Source: Diospyros lotus (lineage: Eukaryota; Streptophyta; Magnoliopsida; Ericales; Ebenaceae). From it: 64,000 nt of DNA. The notes beneath the pieces are model-generated. The model saw only the letters and a list, made by a program, of their open reading frames with translations. It did no database searches and was not told the DNA's origin. Location: contig NC_068345.1 in assembly GCF_014633365.1 (NCBI RefSeq), positions 10,548,058-10,612,057 of the forward strand, given 5' to 3'. Positions 44,730 through 56,754 of the stretch are shown in pieces. Made by a program: the position numbers and the translations under genes. Position 1 is the first letter of the stretch. Each line of letters opens with the position of its first letter.

Positions 44730-45404
44730 TTGACAAGGATATCAAATGGTGGCTTATTGAAAGAATGAGACATTGTTAGACCTCCGTCTTGAGACCTTTA
44801 GGGTTCGAATATCCAACAACTCAACCTTTTCCCTTTGGTGAGATGTTTTAGAATGACGTTATTCCCTTTGAACAAATGCTTTATAAGTTGTTCTAGCTTT
44901 TCTTTTGTTTTTCTTTTTAGCATACATGTACCTTTGGGCTTAAGTGTATAATTTTGTCCAAATTTTTGGCTCATTCTTAATTAGTGAAAAGCAAAACCTG
45001 GTTTCCTTAAGAGCATTGATAAGAGTGATATTTCCACTATATCTTCTAATTTTTTGGTGCTGGTAGTTTCGGCATAAAGTCTAACGTTAAATCGCCTAAG
45101 GGGTTTGTTAGGTTTAGGCTTTGTACTTAATAAGTAGGAGCTAGTCTTTTTCAAGGCTCAATTATCCTGAAACCTATTCCTAAATTTCTCTATGAGTTGT
45201 TTAAATTTAGAGATGCTAGCTTCGGGAAATATATCAAACCAATCCTAGCCTTTTCGTGCAATGTTTGTGAAAAGTTCCAACAAAACATATCGTCAATTAT
45301 GCACCTGAATTATATGGCATTGTAGTACTGATGAAGGTGTTCCACAAGATCTTTTGTTCCCTTAAATATGTGAGAATAAAGGTGGTTGAAATTTGTTGGC
45401 ATGG
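44730..45404 (-). pseudogene. Tat-like gag capsid region, degenerate
   Basis: On the minus strand, KDLVEHLHQYYNAI, RCIIDDMFCWNFSQTLHEKARI and FPKLASLNL (about 45370-45200) match the capsid domain of the TR-GAG (AFSLTLSGYARTWFNSLP), with stops in between. The upstream end is cut by the solo LTR at 45410. Confidence 0.75.
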
Positions 45405-45409
45405 GTTTG

Positions 45410-46594
45410 TGTTGGTCCCTTGACACAATGGCTACTCAAGGAGGGGGTGAATTGAGTGATAAAAACCTATTAAACTGAATTCTTCCATTTTTAAACTCTT
45501 GAGCTTTTCTTATACAAAGAAAATATTTATTATAAATATATATGTTGTTTGGGAGTGATAACAATTTAAAAACACAAACAACCACAATATTAACACAATA
45601 TATATAGTGGTTTGGTGTCTCCAACACCTATGTCTACTCTTTCAAGGTCAACTTGATACTTGAGGTTCTACTATAACCACACCTAGGTTTTTTAAAAAGT
45701 TTACCTAGGAAACTTTTACACCTTGAGATTTTCCCTTTAGCTCAGCTCAGAAACTATTACAACAATACACTTAGATTCGTTGGACTCTAGGAGGCCACTC
45801 ACAATCCACAATTAAAGTGATTACAATGCAATCTTAAGTCCAACAATCTTGGACAAATATGGATATAAGGACAATAAAAATACACAAGGCAAATGAACAA
45901 ATATAATGATATAATTTTTACCACACTTGGAGAGAATATATCCTTTGCCTTGGGCTCCAAAGATTTGACTTTAAGATTAAGCCTTGGATTGTTTTTCTTG
46001 AATGCTTGAGAGCATGAGAGTGCTTTAGAATGATAGATCTTGATAGTGCATTAGCCTTCTCTAGAAAACTCTTCTTAATATATATACTTGAGCTTCCAAC
46101 GGATTTGCAACGGCTAGAAAAATCCAACCGTTGGAGTTTGGCAATCGGACTATTCTAATTAACAGTCGATTTCGTGACTGTTCTAACTGGCAATAGAAAA
46201 AAATTGTATTAAAACCAAAACCAAAATTTTGGTTTTAATTTAGCGATTTTACCATATCTAAAATACATATATTCTATTTCTTGAAAAATTTATTAAAAAT
46301 CATTTTAACAATAATGAATATTAGATATCAAAATACCAGGAGATAGTTTTCCAAAATGAAAATATTTTTTTATATGTCCCCTTATAATGCGCTAATCTTG
46401 CACTTAGAACAAATTGTATTTGTTGGTTCATTTTGATACACAAAATACTATAATACTTAAAATATGTTTTCCATCATAAGACATATCAAAAATCCATTAG
46501 GGGATTTAAATAGACTAAAAATAGTTTTACTAAAATTTTGTTTTGTTAAACATCAAAATACACAATAAGTTGATTGGAACAATTTGGCTCAACA
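45410..46594 (-). mobile_element. Solo LTR, minus-strand relative of 23341-31119
   Basis: On the minus strand it runs TGTTGAGCCAAATTG to GGGACCAACA, 1185 bp, flanked by GTTTG and ATTTG (four of five). It is uninterrupted and so shows the structure of the repeat that the TR-GAG split. A TATATATA box lies near 46079-46086 (plus coordinates) and the tail contains the TTCACCCCCTCCTTGAG block. Confidence 0.85.
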
Positions 46595-46599
46595 ATTTG

Positions 46600-46889
46600 T
46601 TAATGATGTTGGCAATGAAAAGAGTTAACTGGAGACTAGGTTGGTAGACTTTTTGCGAAGCTTTTTGTTAATCGCATGGAGGATGACCTTCAGTTGACCA
46701 TTAGTTAGCTCAATACTAGAGTTAGATTTCTCGTCATTTCCATTTTTCTACTAAGTCAAAATTTGCGTTGTGATGCTTGCTTGTGTTGCTACGATTGGTT
46801 TCTTGTTCCTCTCTATGGATACGTTTTGTTTTGCCAATGCCAATGGGTTTTAGTAAGGGTCGAGTTGGTTGAACTTAGTGTTGGGCCCC
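46600..46889. other. Unassigned stretch upstream of the minus-strand gag
   Basis: Possibly the N-terminal gag leader of the minus-strand Tat-like element; no motif is firm enough to claim. Confidence 0.3.
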
Positions 46890-47110
46890 AAATTGACAAC
46901 TTTTAAATAAATCAAATAAGTCACTAAACTTTTATAAATAAGACCACATTAGCTAACAATCAATTATTGACAGAGTTATAAACTTAAACTATTATCTAAC
47001 GATATTAAAATGAAAACTCAATGGTTAGCTAATATGACTCAATTTATGAAAGTTTGGTGGCTTATTTGACTAATTTTAAAGTGCAATGATCAATTTAACA
47101 CTTTGTCATT
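46890..47110. repeat. Foldback (long inverted repeat) element
   Basis: The left arm (AAATCAAATAAGTCACTAAAC, TTAGCTAACAATC) pairs with the right arm (AATGGTTAGCTAATATGA, GGTGGCTTATTTGACTAA). The arms are about 75 bp and separated by about 60 bp. Short, noncoding, MITE-like. Confidence 0.75.
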
Positions 47111-48195
47111 TATTGTTAAAAAGAAAAATCATTTCTAAAAGGGCAAAGTGCTAAACCGACCACTAAACTTTAAAATTGGTCAAATAAACTACTAAACTTT
47201 AAAAAATGAGATTACATCTTGCTATTCTTTTTCAAATTTGGGGATTAGAGTAACCTACAAAGTTTGTGAAAATTAGTCAAAAGTTCATGAATAGCGGGCA
47301 CATAAATATCAAGATAGTAATTTTAGAATGTCTATTAATCACTCACTAATGAATAGCATTATTTAGTTATCCTTGTTGTTAAGTCAAACAAAAAATTTCT
47401 TTGATATTAGAGTAAAAATATGCGTATACATTTACACATGAATTTATTCAAGCACTTAACAAATAAAAATCAATCTCTTTACACCTTTCAAAAATCTTTT
47501 TCCCAATTTTTTGTTGACAAGAATTGACGATTTTCATTGTTAACATCTTGGTACAAAAGAGGTGAAAAAGAACGAAGCATGAATTTGTCACTTGATTTTG
47601 GATTTTAGAAATGTTTTTTTAAATAAAGAACAAAATATCAAATTGATAACTTAACTTTAAAATAGGTTAAATAAGCCATCAAACTTTTTATATATAAATA
47701 GAGTCATGTTAGCTAACCATCACATTGTTGGTAAGATTAAAGGTTATCTAGCAAGGTTAAAATGAAACTCAATAGTTGGCTAACGTGACCCCACGTTTAG
47801 TAACTTATTTGACTAATCTTAAAGTTCAAGTATCAATGTATCTCTTGGACTAAAATACAATAATTAATTTGACATTTCATCTTATATTTTTTAACAAATG
47901 TTAAGGTGACAATTATTAATGTAGTAATGAGGCGACAACCACCTCAATATTCAATGTGTTTCATTAAGAGTAAATAACAGTTACATATTAAATTAAAATT
48001 TTAATTCAAAATTAAATTTCTACATTAATCAAATCAACACTTATTATATTACTTTTAACACCAATAAATACATCTTATAGAAGATTTATACTACTATCAA
48101 GATTAGCCTCGTTGCACAACACTTTATAGAAGATTGTAAGGATAGATAGGTCCATGGAAATTATCATTTATTAGAGTAGGGTTTGTTATCCTCTT
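47111..48195. repeat. Diverged foldback relatives and filler
   Basis: A partial arm lies at 47145-47225. A second, fuller foldback at 47635-47880 has arms with AAATAAGCCATCAAAC and AGTAACTTATTTGACTAA. The rest is AT-rich with nothing recognisable. Confidence 0.55.
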
Positions 48196-48815
48196 TGTTA
48201 TGTAATAGGCACAAGTTTATTAAAAGATCAAAAAAATTCAAAAGTCCAAAATAATCTTTTTTGGGTTAAAAGGTATAAATTTTCCATACCTCGCGCGGGG
48301 GGGGGGGGGGTCCCACACAAATACACAAACTAGATAAATTCGACATTCAAATATCCCTTTGAATATTTCGAGAAAATGATAGATAATTATCTATGAATAA
48401 TTCTAATTTTAAAATAATTTTGGGATATTGGAATAAACATTATTCATAAGAAATTTCATTCCAAAAGGGTAAGATAAACATCATTCATAAAAGATATATG
48501 TTATCTATGGCAATCCTAATCCCAATCAGATTAGGATTAATCAAGATGGGCATTATCTACAAGAATTCAAATCTTAGATTACTTGGGATTACTCAATACT
48601 CCCCTATAAATAAGCATACACTCATTCTAGAAATGGTACGTTTCTAACACTGGTTCAATACAGTTTTCATTATCTTTAGTGTTTAACTTAAGTATCGGAA
48701 TGTTCGTGCGGAGATCTCCCTACGCCCTTTAATTGTTTCTTTTTTTGCAAGCTTAGGTGATTTAACGACGATGTTTCTATTCAAACAAATTTATTGTTGT
48801 ATCTATGCAACAACA
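48196..48815 (+). repeat. Tat-like 5' LTR, plus strand
   Basis: TGTTATGTAATAGGC ... GCAACAACA, related to the minus-strand LTR at 31120-31628. TATAAATA at 48605-48612, then the leader TTAACTTAAGTATCGGAATG at 48683. A 14-base G run lies at 48297-48310. It is followed by a decayed primer site. It could be the 5' LTR of the plus-strand Tat-like relic at 56755-63030, though the interval is too disrupted to prove this. Confidence 0.75.
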
Positions 48816-48816
48816 A

Positions 48817-48834
48817 TTAGTTTCATCTATGGAA
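48817..48834 (+). promoter_or_regulatory. Decayed Tat-type primer binding site
   Basis: TTAGTTTCATCTATGGAA, two bases after the LTR end, aligns with the TR-GAG site TGGCGCCGTCTGTGGGAA and is followed by the same AACG. Most differences are C-to-T or G-to-A. Confidence 0.65.
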
Positions 48835-48924
48835 AACGTCCAAAAAACTAAAAATACTACAATGGCTCTTACACAATCTCAAGACACAAGAAGCCTAATC
48901 AAATCAATTGGGAAAAAAGACATT

Positions 48925-49516
48925 GGGCCTATTTGTTGCAGCTTAAAAGCTGCAACTTTTAGCTTCTAGCTTCAAAAAAGTTGAGATGTAGTGTTTGTTT
49001 TAACTTATAGAATTCTAACTTATAACTTTTACTAGCTTTTAGAAGGGGTAGAAGCTGGCTTTTTCAAAGTTGGGGTACCCCAGCTTTTACAACTTCTGCT
49101 TAAATGATTACAGTTTTATGATAATTTTGCCCTTATTTTTAACAAAGAATTACCCTCTTGTCTATGCAATCATAGGTTTTTCTTCTCCACCGCTATCTCC
49201 ATTTTCAGATCTCTTCCTCTTTCTCGCTATCTTCCTCTCTCTCTATACTTTAATTAATTTTTTTATAATACTTGAAACTTATACATATACACTAATTAAT
49301 GTTTAAATTATCATTCTATAACTACTAAGGGGATTATGGACAATTATACAAAAATAAGTTATTTTACAACTTATGGTATCAAACACCACAACTACTTAAC
49401 TACAACTTCTAAGAAGCTGCAGCAAACAGGTTCACAACTTGTTCTAAGTTTTATAAGCTATAATCTAGGAAGTTAGAAACTATAATTTCTTTAATTAAGC
49501 TCCAACAAACGGGGCC
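48925..49516. mobile_element. Tourist-like MITE
   Basis: Ends GGGCCTATTTGTTG and CAACAAACGGGGCC are imperfect inverted repeats and both continue as GCAGC/GCTCC stretches. A 3-bp ATT duplication flanks it (48922-48924 and 49517-49519). 592 bp, no transposase. Confidence 0.78.
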
Positions 49517-49648
49517 ATTACACGTATGTGATAATCATATTAATGATACTCTTATTCGTTTTATATTTTTACACCTGCAACCATTTCGTTTTTCAATTAT
49601 TGCTTGTACAAAAGAAAATTGAAAAAGAAGCCATAGACAAATATATAT

Positions 49649-51537
49649 TGTGAGAACCCCTGCTCGGAAATCCCAGAAGCCCGTGAGCCCTCACCTTCGG
49701 CCTTTGCTTTTCGTTTATCTAGAATGATGTAAAGTAAAGGTGAGTCACAAGACTCAGTAAGCAAACAAAAGAAAAATAGTAAGGTTAGGAATAAAACTCT
49801 CACACTAATTACCACTCATAACATGACGTGCAATAAATTAAAATGTCACACCATACCATGCTCTAAAGCATTCAGTTCCTAACATAAATATATCAATACA
49901 CATAACGGTTCTTAGAGCCCACATAAAAAATGCATAACCTGGCACTCAAGTCCTAGTCTACAAACCTGCAATAGCCATGAACTGGCTAACATTATCCACA
50001 TAAACTTAAGGCCCTCATAACATAAACCACATGAGCCTGACGCCCTCAAAATAAATCATATGTTGAAGTTCTCGAGTCATAGCTACCTGGAGTCACACTC
50101 CACTCATAGCTATCGAGGGTCAACTCCATACCACATCATACTATAGTCATGTAATTCAACAAATAATAGATGCAATGGTGTAGTAAATATCAATGCGATG
50201 CATTAGCCCTCATAAGTCAAGTATCAGGTCATGCTTCGCCTACATAGGAATACACATCCAATGCAATGCTTGTGCCCTTAGTCATTCTAGAATGTTCGTG
50301 TCCAAGCATTCACAACTTATGAACCCCCCAATGATGCAAGTTCAATCCCATGCACTATAATGCCATGCAATATGTCAAATAATGGCAGAGCCGGTTGATA
50401 GTGACCGGGCATCAGTTGACAATCCGTGACTAAGAGCAACAGGTCAACAACTTTCTTCTTGCTGATCAACGATCTGCTCCATCATCGTTGAATGGTCGAC
50501 ACTTGCCTCACCGCTCGACAGCTCCTGGCCCCTGTTACGACCGCTCACACTCGAGAGACCCATAATTGTATCCCAACATCTAGGAACCTAGTCCCAAATT
50601 GGTTCGGTATCATTCTCAAAGGAACAAGGGCGATACAATACCCCATAAACGTTTAACAAATAAAATCCTAGAAAATCGCTTATTTAATTTAATTTACATT
50701 AAATAAATTCATAACGCATATAAATAATTCCTGGAACTAAATCAGATTAAGGGAGGGAGAGAAATTCATAAAACGAAGAAAACCTGCAAAAGAAGTAAAA
50801 AGCTTGCCTTTTAATAGCGGATTTTAGTGTTTTTCTGCTCACATGTCACTAAATTAATACACGTTTTAGGATGTTATAATTTTTATCAAAATTAGTAAAA
50901 TCACACTCTAAATTAAATTTCAACCATAAGGAATTTCTAATATATATTTTCCTGCTTACTTAACTATTTTAAACTTCGATTGCACAAATTTTCTTTCAAT
51001 TTTTCCTTGGATTTCTTTCCATTTTTCTGTTGCTGTTTGTCTTCTTCTTCTTCTTTTTCTTCTTCTTCTTCTTCAATTTTTCCTTCTCTGTTTGCTATTC
51101 GAATTATGCCTGATTGCACATGGTAATTGAAGGTTTAAATACCAAAAAAGTGGGAGGTTGAGCGCTGGCCACGTGCCAACCAACAGTGCCACCATCTCAG
51201 CCCAAAACGACGTCGTTTCGGGTTGGCCTATTACTTGAAAAATCTAGCATTTTTTCCTCACGCGTGCGGCTGCTCCAGCTCGAACCCACGCGTGCCATCT
51301 AGCCTAGTTGTTCCTTCAATAAATATACACCCCTCATTAATTTTAAAGAGATCTTATAGCTAATTTAAAAAATTAAACCTAGACCCCGTAAGTTTTAGAA
51401 ATTAACACTTACACCCCACTTAATAATAACCCTTATACCCCAATTCTTTTCAAATAATAAAATAATTTAACATTCCCTTTAAATTAACACCATAAATTAA
51501 TAAAATAAATTAAATTATAAATTAACGGATCATTACA
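49649..51537 (-). mobile_element. Solo LTR, Tekay-like, minus strand
   Basis: Plus-strand ends TGTGAGAACCCC and GGATCATTACA, flanks TATAT and TACAT (four of five). The antisense signature GAGTCACAAGACTCAGTAAGC is at 49742-49762. Cytosine-rich antisense U3 and a CTTCTT run (51035-51075) are present. No coding sequence. Confidence 0.8.
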
Positions 51538-51581
51538 TACATATATATATGTTGTAAGAAAAGCTTGTCGTGGAAGCTTTA

Positions 51582-51601
51582 GCAAAAAAAAAAAAAAAAA
51601 A
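51582..51601. repeat. Poly-A run
   Basis: A run of about 20 A bases just left of a MITE. No retroposed sequence is recognised directly upstream, so its origin is open. Confidence 0.7.
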
Positions 51602-51627
51602 AGTCAGAAAAGAAGGTGTTATATTAT

Positions 51628-52484
51628 GGCTTAGTTTGGCTAGATTTTTTTTTAAAACTTTTAAGTTGGGTAGTGTTTAAGTTGTTTATAGCATTTAAGT
51701 TAGATAGCTGATAAGTTAATAGTTATTAGTTATATGTTTGGTTTGAAATAATTTATAAACTATCAAAATATGATAAAAAGATGAAAATATATGTTATTAA
51801 ATAATACAAAAAATACATGAAATATTTATTTTTAATAAATTAATTATAAATTATTGTTATATAAATGTACATATATGTTAAAATTAATTAAAAATATATT
51901 AATACAATATATATGTATATATATGTTAAAATTACTATTAATATATATATACACACTGTTATATATATATATATATATATATACAAAGACACAGTGACGA
52001 GGAGATCATCCGAGGACCGTGATGGTGGGGGCGACGCTGGACGATGGGGATGATGGCAGATAGTGGGGGTGATGGAGTAGGAAGATGGCGGACGTTGGGG
52101 GCGACGGGTGATGGCTCAAAAAAGCTGGGGCGAAGGCAGACGATGGGACCGACGACGATGGCCGAAAAATATGGGGGCAATGGCGAACAAGGGGGCATCG
52201 GTGATGGCCAAAAAAGATGGTGGCGACAGTGGCGGGGGGAGGCAAGGTTGAAAAAGAATGGCAATGGTTGGAAATTATTCAAAAGATTAAGGGTAGAATG
52301 GTCATTTACTTGGTTAACCTAGCTTATTTTATAACAACTTTTTTCAATAATTGGTGAGTGAAAGCTTTTTTAAAAAGCTGATGTAAGAGAAATAAACGCT
52401 CTTAGTTAAACCCAAACGTTTTTAATAAATAAGCTAGGTAGTCAGCCAGCTTATAAGCAATCAAATCGCCCAACCAAACGAGCC
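51628..52484. mobile_element. Tourist-like MITE with TA microsatellite
   Basis: Left end GGCTTAGTTTGGCTAGATTT and right end (reverse complement) GGCTCGTTTGGTTGGGCGAT are imperfect inverted repeats, flanked by TTAT at 51624-51627 and 52485-52488. A TA run at 51959-51982 is followed by a GA-rich core. 857 bp, no transposase. Confidence 0.72.
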
Positions 52485-52488
52485 TTAT

Positions 52489-52923
52489 ATCATACATTAT
52501 GAGGAGCTTCTAGAGGAAGCTTGGATAGAAGGGGAAAGACCCAAAAGCCCCAACAGTGGAAGGTCGTGACAGCGGAAGGTTGATGGCCGCAACAAGAGGC
52601 AAACGCAGCGGAGGATCGAGGCAAGACTGCTAAAGATCGGCAGCAGAGGGGGAAGCGGTGGCCACAAAAACCCAGACGATTGAGGGGATTCTCTGCAGAA
52701 AACAAGGGTGGCGAGGCAATAGAGACCAATGAAAAAGGAAGGGGAAGTTGATGGCGAGCACGACCGCGATAAAAGCAAGCAACGATAGCGGTGGTGAGAT
52801 CGGCGGTGGTGATAATAGGGGGCTTTGTGTATACGCATGCACATTATGGACCCTCTATGGTATTTCAGTTCATCGAATCAATAAAATCCTTAATTCCAAT
52901 TCAGAACAGAGGCGGAGCTGTCG
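52489..52923. other. Unassigned stretch left of the UBP pseudogene
   Basis: Open on several frames but without any recognised motif. The last 60 bp may be a transcribed 5' UTR of the retroposed UBP copy. Confidence 0.35.
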
Positions 52924-53077
52924 ATGCATGTCTTTAGATTCCTTCTGGATCTCAACTGGTTCCTCCAATCCATGGTCACAACCTTCCTCATCGCCCTTAG
53001 ATCGCTCCACCTTCAAGAACATCACCTCCAAATACTTCATGGTCGATGCCAATTTTGAGTTGCTCTCAGGCGTCGGC

Positions 53078-55644
53078 TGTAAAGACCCGTCTCCCGGAGC
53101 CCCCGCTAGCATAGAGGATCCGTGAGAGGGTCATTACTTGAGTGATATAGAACAATAACACAAACTAAAAACTCAGACACCACCCTTATTAAAACCATAC
53201 ATTTTTAGTCACATAGAATTTCATAGTCATTCTTACATAAACATTCATACCGTGAGCCCACCTGGCTTACATAACATATATCCATCTCAAAATCATAAAT
53301 ATTAACTTTAACACAAGCACAATGACACCCAGGACCTAGTTTTGGGAGGACTCTACACTTGCTATCATGACTCGACGATCTAGACCCAACTCTGCCATAC
53401 GCACTTGCGATCTTAGGATACTCTTACCTGGAATGATGGAAAGCAAACATGAGTCACAAGACTCAGCAAGCTCTAGAAAGAAAGACAGTGGGTTAAAGAC
53501 ATAACTCTTCCCATAATACCTTATGCAAATCATGCCGATGCAACAAGATACCATGCCATGAACCATACGTGCTTCTACCTTGGATGCATAACATAAAGTA
53601 ACTTTGCACATAAATGGTCCTTGGGGCCCAGATAAGACATACATTGGCGCCCAAGTCCCACATACAAACCTGTTGCAGCCTTTTGTAGGCTACCATATCA
53701 TCATTCCTGACCGGTCTTTTCATGTCCTTCATAACATATGTATAGCATGAGACCATTCAACCTTAAGCTTGGAACTCGCACTCCCCGGCTAATCTACTAG
53801 GTTCGTGCCTCGCAAACCACCCATATCATAACCTTGCACTCCCTGACTAACCTACCGGGTTCGGGCCGCACTTTCCGGCTAATCTATTGGGTTCGTGCCA
53901 TCAATAAAATCACTCTCCTCACCACGCAATGCAACACATAAGAAATGCAATGGCATCTATAGCATAAACGTGATGACAAGGCCTCCATAAACCAAGCATC
54001 AGGCCATGCTACACCCACATAGGAATTCACAATTGCGATATGCTCTAAATGCATCGGCTCACCTAGAGAACCCAAGTTGGCTCTTAGACCAACCGGGTCA
54101 TGCAAATGCTCACACATCCCATCACACACAAGGCATGTCCCCAAGTGAATGCAACCCAGTCCCTATGCAACACACACATCATGATATGCACAAACTAAGG
54201 CGGGAATCTGGTAGTACTAGCTCTTCTGGCCAGTCTAGTGCTTATTGTAATAGTTGATGACTAACGCTCATACATCCAACCATCCACAGCCACGACCCAC
54301 GGTCAACAGTCAGTGGCTTTGTACCCCATACCCTTAAGACACACATAAACAACATTAAACTTAATCACTTAACCTCATCATTTCGCATACTTTATCCATG
54401 ACACATAGACACCATTATGTCATTCACGTTCTCATCTCTTCTCATATATAGGAAACCATCTCCACATTCATAATAAATTATTAACATAACCCCATAATCT
54501 TGACCATAGCCACTTTCTAAGAACCTAGCCCCAATGGGTTCGACATCATTCCTAAGGAAAGCAGAGCGATACGAAGCTCTGTGACAATCGAAACGAAAGA
54601 CACCAAGACATCATTGCTTAGCTCATTCCATTAACAATAAACCCATTAATAAAATATAAGTTATAGGGTGGTTACCACGCGGATTATTATTATTAATGCG
54701 TGGAACCAAATTACAGTAAGGGAGGGAATAAAATACAAGAAACCACGAAAACTTTCATGGAAAATAAAGAACATGTGGAGAGGGTTAGGAACTTGCCTGC
54801 AATCGGCCGATTCCTGCCTCCTTTGTGCTCCCGTAAAAATTAATTAAATTAATTAAATCTAACTGCATAAAAATTATAATCTAGACATATGAGACCCCTA
54901 ATAATCTATCACACTTACTTGACTATTTAAACTCTAATTAAACCCAAAAACTCCTTGATTTTTCCTAATTTCTCGCAGCTGGCTGCGTCTTCTTCTTCCT
55001 TAATTTGTCCTGCTCATGCCTCATCTCCGAAATGACTTCAGTTCAAGCCTTAAATGGCTTCTAGCTTGCTGCCCAAGATTCAATTTATACAAGATTTACG
55101 TGGATTTTAAGCCATCAAAAAGGAACGGCCAAGAAGCGGCCACGTCGCAGCTAGGGCTGCTGCCCATTTCCCATTTTAATATATATTATAATGTAAATAT
55201 TAATTAAAACTATTTCCCCTTCTTATAATATATATATATATATGCTACCATAACTTATATGTATACTAACTATCAGCCTATACTGCATGTACCCACATAA
55301 GCAGCTTCTCCATCTTCACATTACCAATTTTCCTTTTATTTATTTCTAAAACTCTAGTCACTATTTTGACTTTAGCACCACATACCTTTATTATAATAAT
55401 TATATGAATAGGTGTTTATCCCTTACAAATTCGGCAGCATCTTCAATGACTTCTCTTTTATGTTATTATTATTTTTTTCTAATATAATATGACATGCAAG
55501 TTTCGCAATTTCATTTCTTTCTACTCATAAATATAATTAATTTAATACCCTTAAGTATATTCCTTAAACCACAAATCCTCAATAAATCATTTCTAACACT
55601 CAAAATTATCTATTATTATGTTCTCAAAATATTGGGATGTTACA
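53078..55644 (-). mobile_element. Solo LTR, Tekay-like, splitting the UBP pseudogene
   Basis: TGTAAAGACCC ... GGGATGTTACA, 2567 bp, flanks TCGGC (53073-53077) and CCGGC (55645-55649), four of five. Antisense signature GAGTCACAAGACTCAGCAAGC at 53452-53472. It separates the UBP N-terminus from the MYND finger and so postdates the pseudogene. Confidence 0.85.
55228..55244. repeat. TA microsatellite
   Basis: About eight TA units inside the solo LTR at 53078-55644. Confidence 0.8.
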
Positions 55645-56040
55645 CCGGCCATCACTGATGCCGGCAACGACTTCTACGTGGTCAATAGTAATTCGACCAA
55701 GAAGTAGTGCTTTGGATGCAAAGCGGTCAAATACTGCTCAAAAGCTTGTTAAAGATCTCATTAGAATTCTGGGCATAAGACAAAGTGCAAAGACTTAAGA
55801 GTTATTTGAGAAGGCAAACTTGGTGCAGCCTGCTTCTATGTAGTGTGGACGGAGATTTTCTAATGCAGTTGCAATAGTTCTTTCATGTAGAACCACTCAT
55901 ATTATCAAACAATTTAGAGAGGCTTTTTTCCCCTATGAGGAATTTGTGAACCTTTTAATAAGGACAAGCCAAGGTTTCCTCCATGCAAGCTTTTAAATTA
56001 TGCTAATAGCTGCTTTGCTAAAGTTGTCCTACAATGTCTT

Positions 56041-56754
56041 AATTATTGCTACTGCTAAAGCAAAGATCTCTGGTTTCATCAGTTCTAGGGCATAATAGCC
56101 TTTTTTGGGGGGTTTAATAGTAGATCACATAGGACGTTCATCCCATCAAATATCGACGAGGGTGACGGATCTTGTTCCCAACACCTATTTTCATATACTA
56201 GCAATATGGAACCACATAGATGAACTTTCCCATTTCCCAATTTGATGATTTGACTCATTAGCAAATCTTGCACACTAATACACAAAACAACCATGTCGGT
56301 TCAAGTTTAAGGATCAACACACCATTGCAACCTGATGACTCGACTATTATCTACCAGGCCATGTGGTTAGTCATTGGTGTCACATTCGACTGATCGTTCC
56401 CCAAAGACCAGCCACAGGTCCACTAGTGACATCTCAGGTATCCCCATATCGAACAAGGTAGTAACCCTTGTGCTAATCCATACTCGATTAATCGGAGTCC
56501 CCATCCAAAGAATCTAAGGACTATGAATAGTTTAAGAAATTATGTTACTAGAGAATCTTGTCACACAGTCTCAACACTTTGAGAATAAGATTCTCACACA
56601 AAAAATCCATGGACTCATTCATATAATTGATTAGAGAAAATGTGAATGAAGAAAATCTTGCCTTTTATTGATTTATATAAAAATACAATGAATGCATAAA
56701 ACAGGCCCGCTATATGTCATCTAAATCTAGCATAAGGGCACACAACACTAACAG
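56041..56754. other. Unassigned, probably TE-derived
   Basis: No domain is recognised. The wording (CCCCATATCGAACAAGG, AGAATAAGATTCTCACAC) looks like LTR-type filler rather than a gene, but I cannot name the family. Confidence 0.35.

Larger units (their letters stand above)
52924..56040 (+). pseudogene. Ubiquitin-specific protease (UBP16-19 type) pseudogene
   Basis: ATG at 52924 opens a hydrophobic N-terminus (LLDLNWFLQSMVTTFLIAL) like the membrane anchor of plant UBP16-19. A frameshift leads to SKYFMVDANFEL. After the solo LTR at 53078-55644 the same gene continues with a MYND zinc finger (CFGCKAVKYCSKAC...HKTKCK, 55708-55788; stops at 55750 and 55762 replace Gln and Trp). Then come FFPYEEFV (about 55925), a frameshift, and the catalytic cysteine box LLNYANSCFAKVVLQCL (Cys codon 56011-56013). 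The usual partner motifs, including the His box, are absent beyond 56040. The lack of introns in this region suggests a processed copy. The family removes ubiquitin from proteins; this copy cannot. Confidence 0.75.

Noticed and set aside
52044..52322. Gly/Asp-rich open frame
   Set aside because: It lies inside a MITE with terminal inverted repeats and a GA-rich core; low-complexity translation without a domain.
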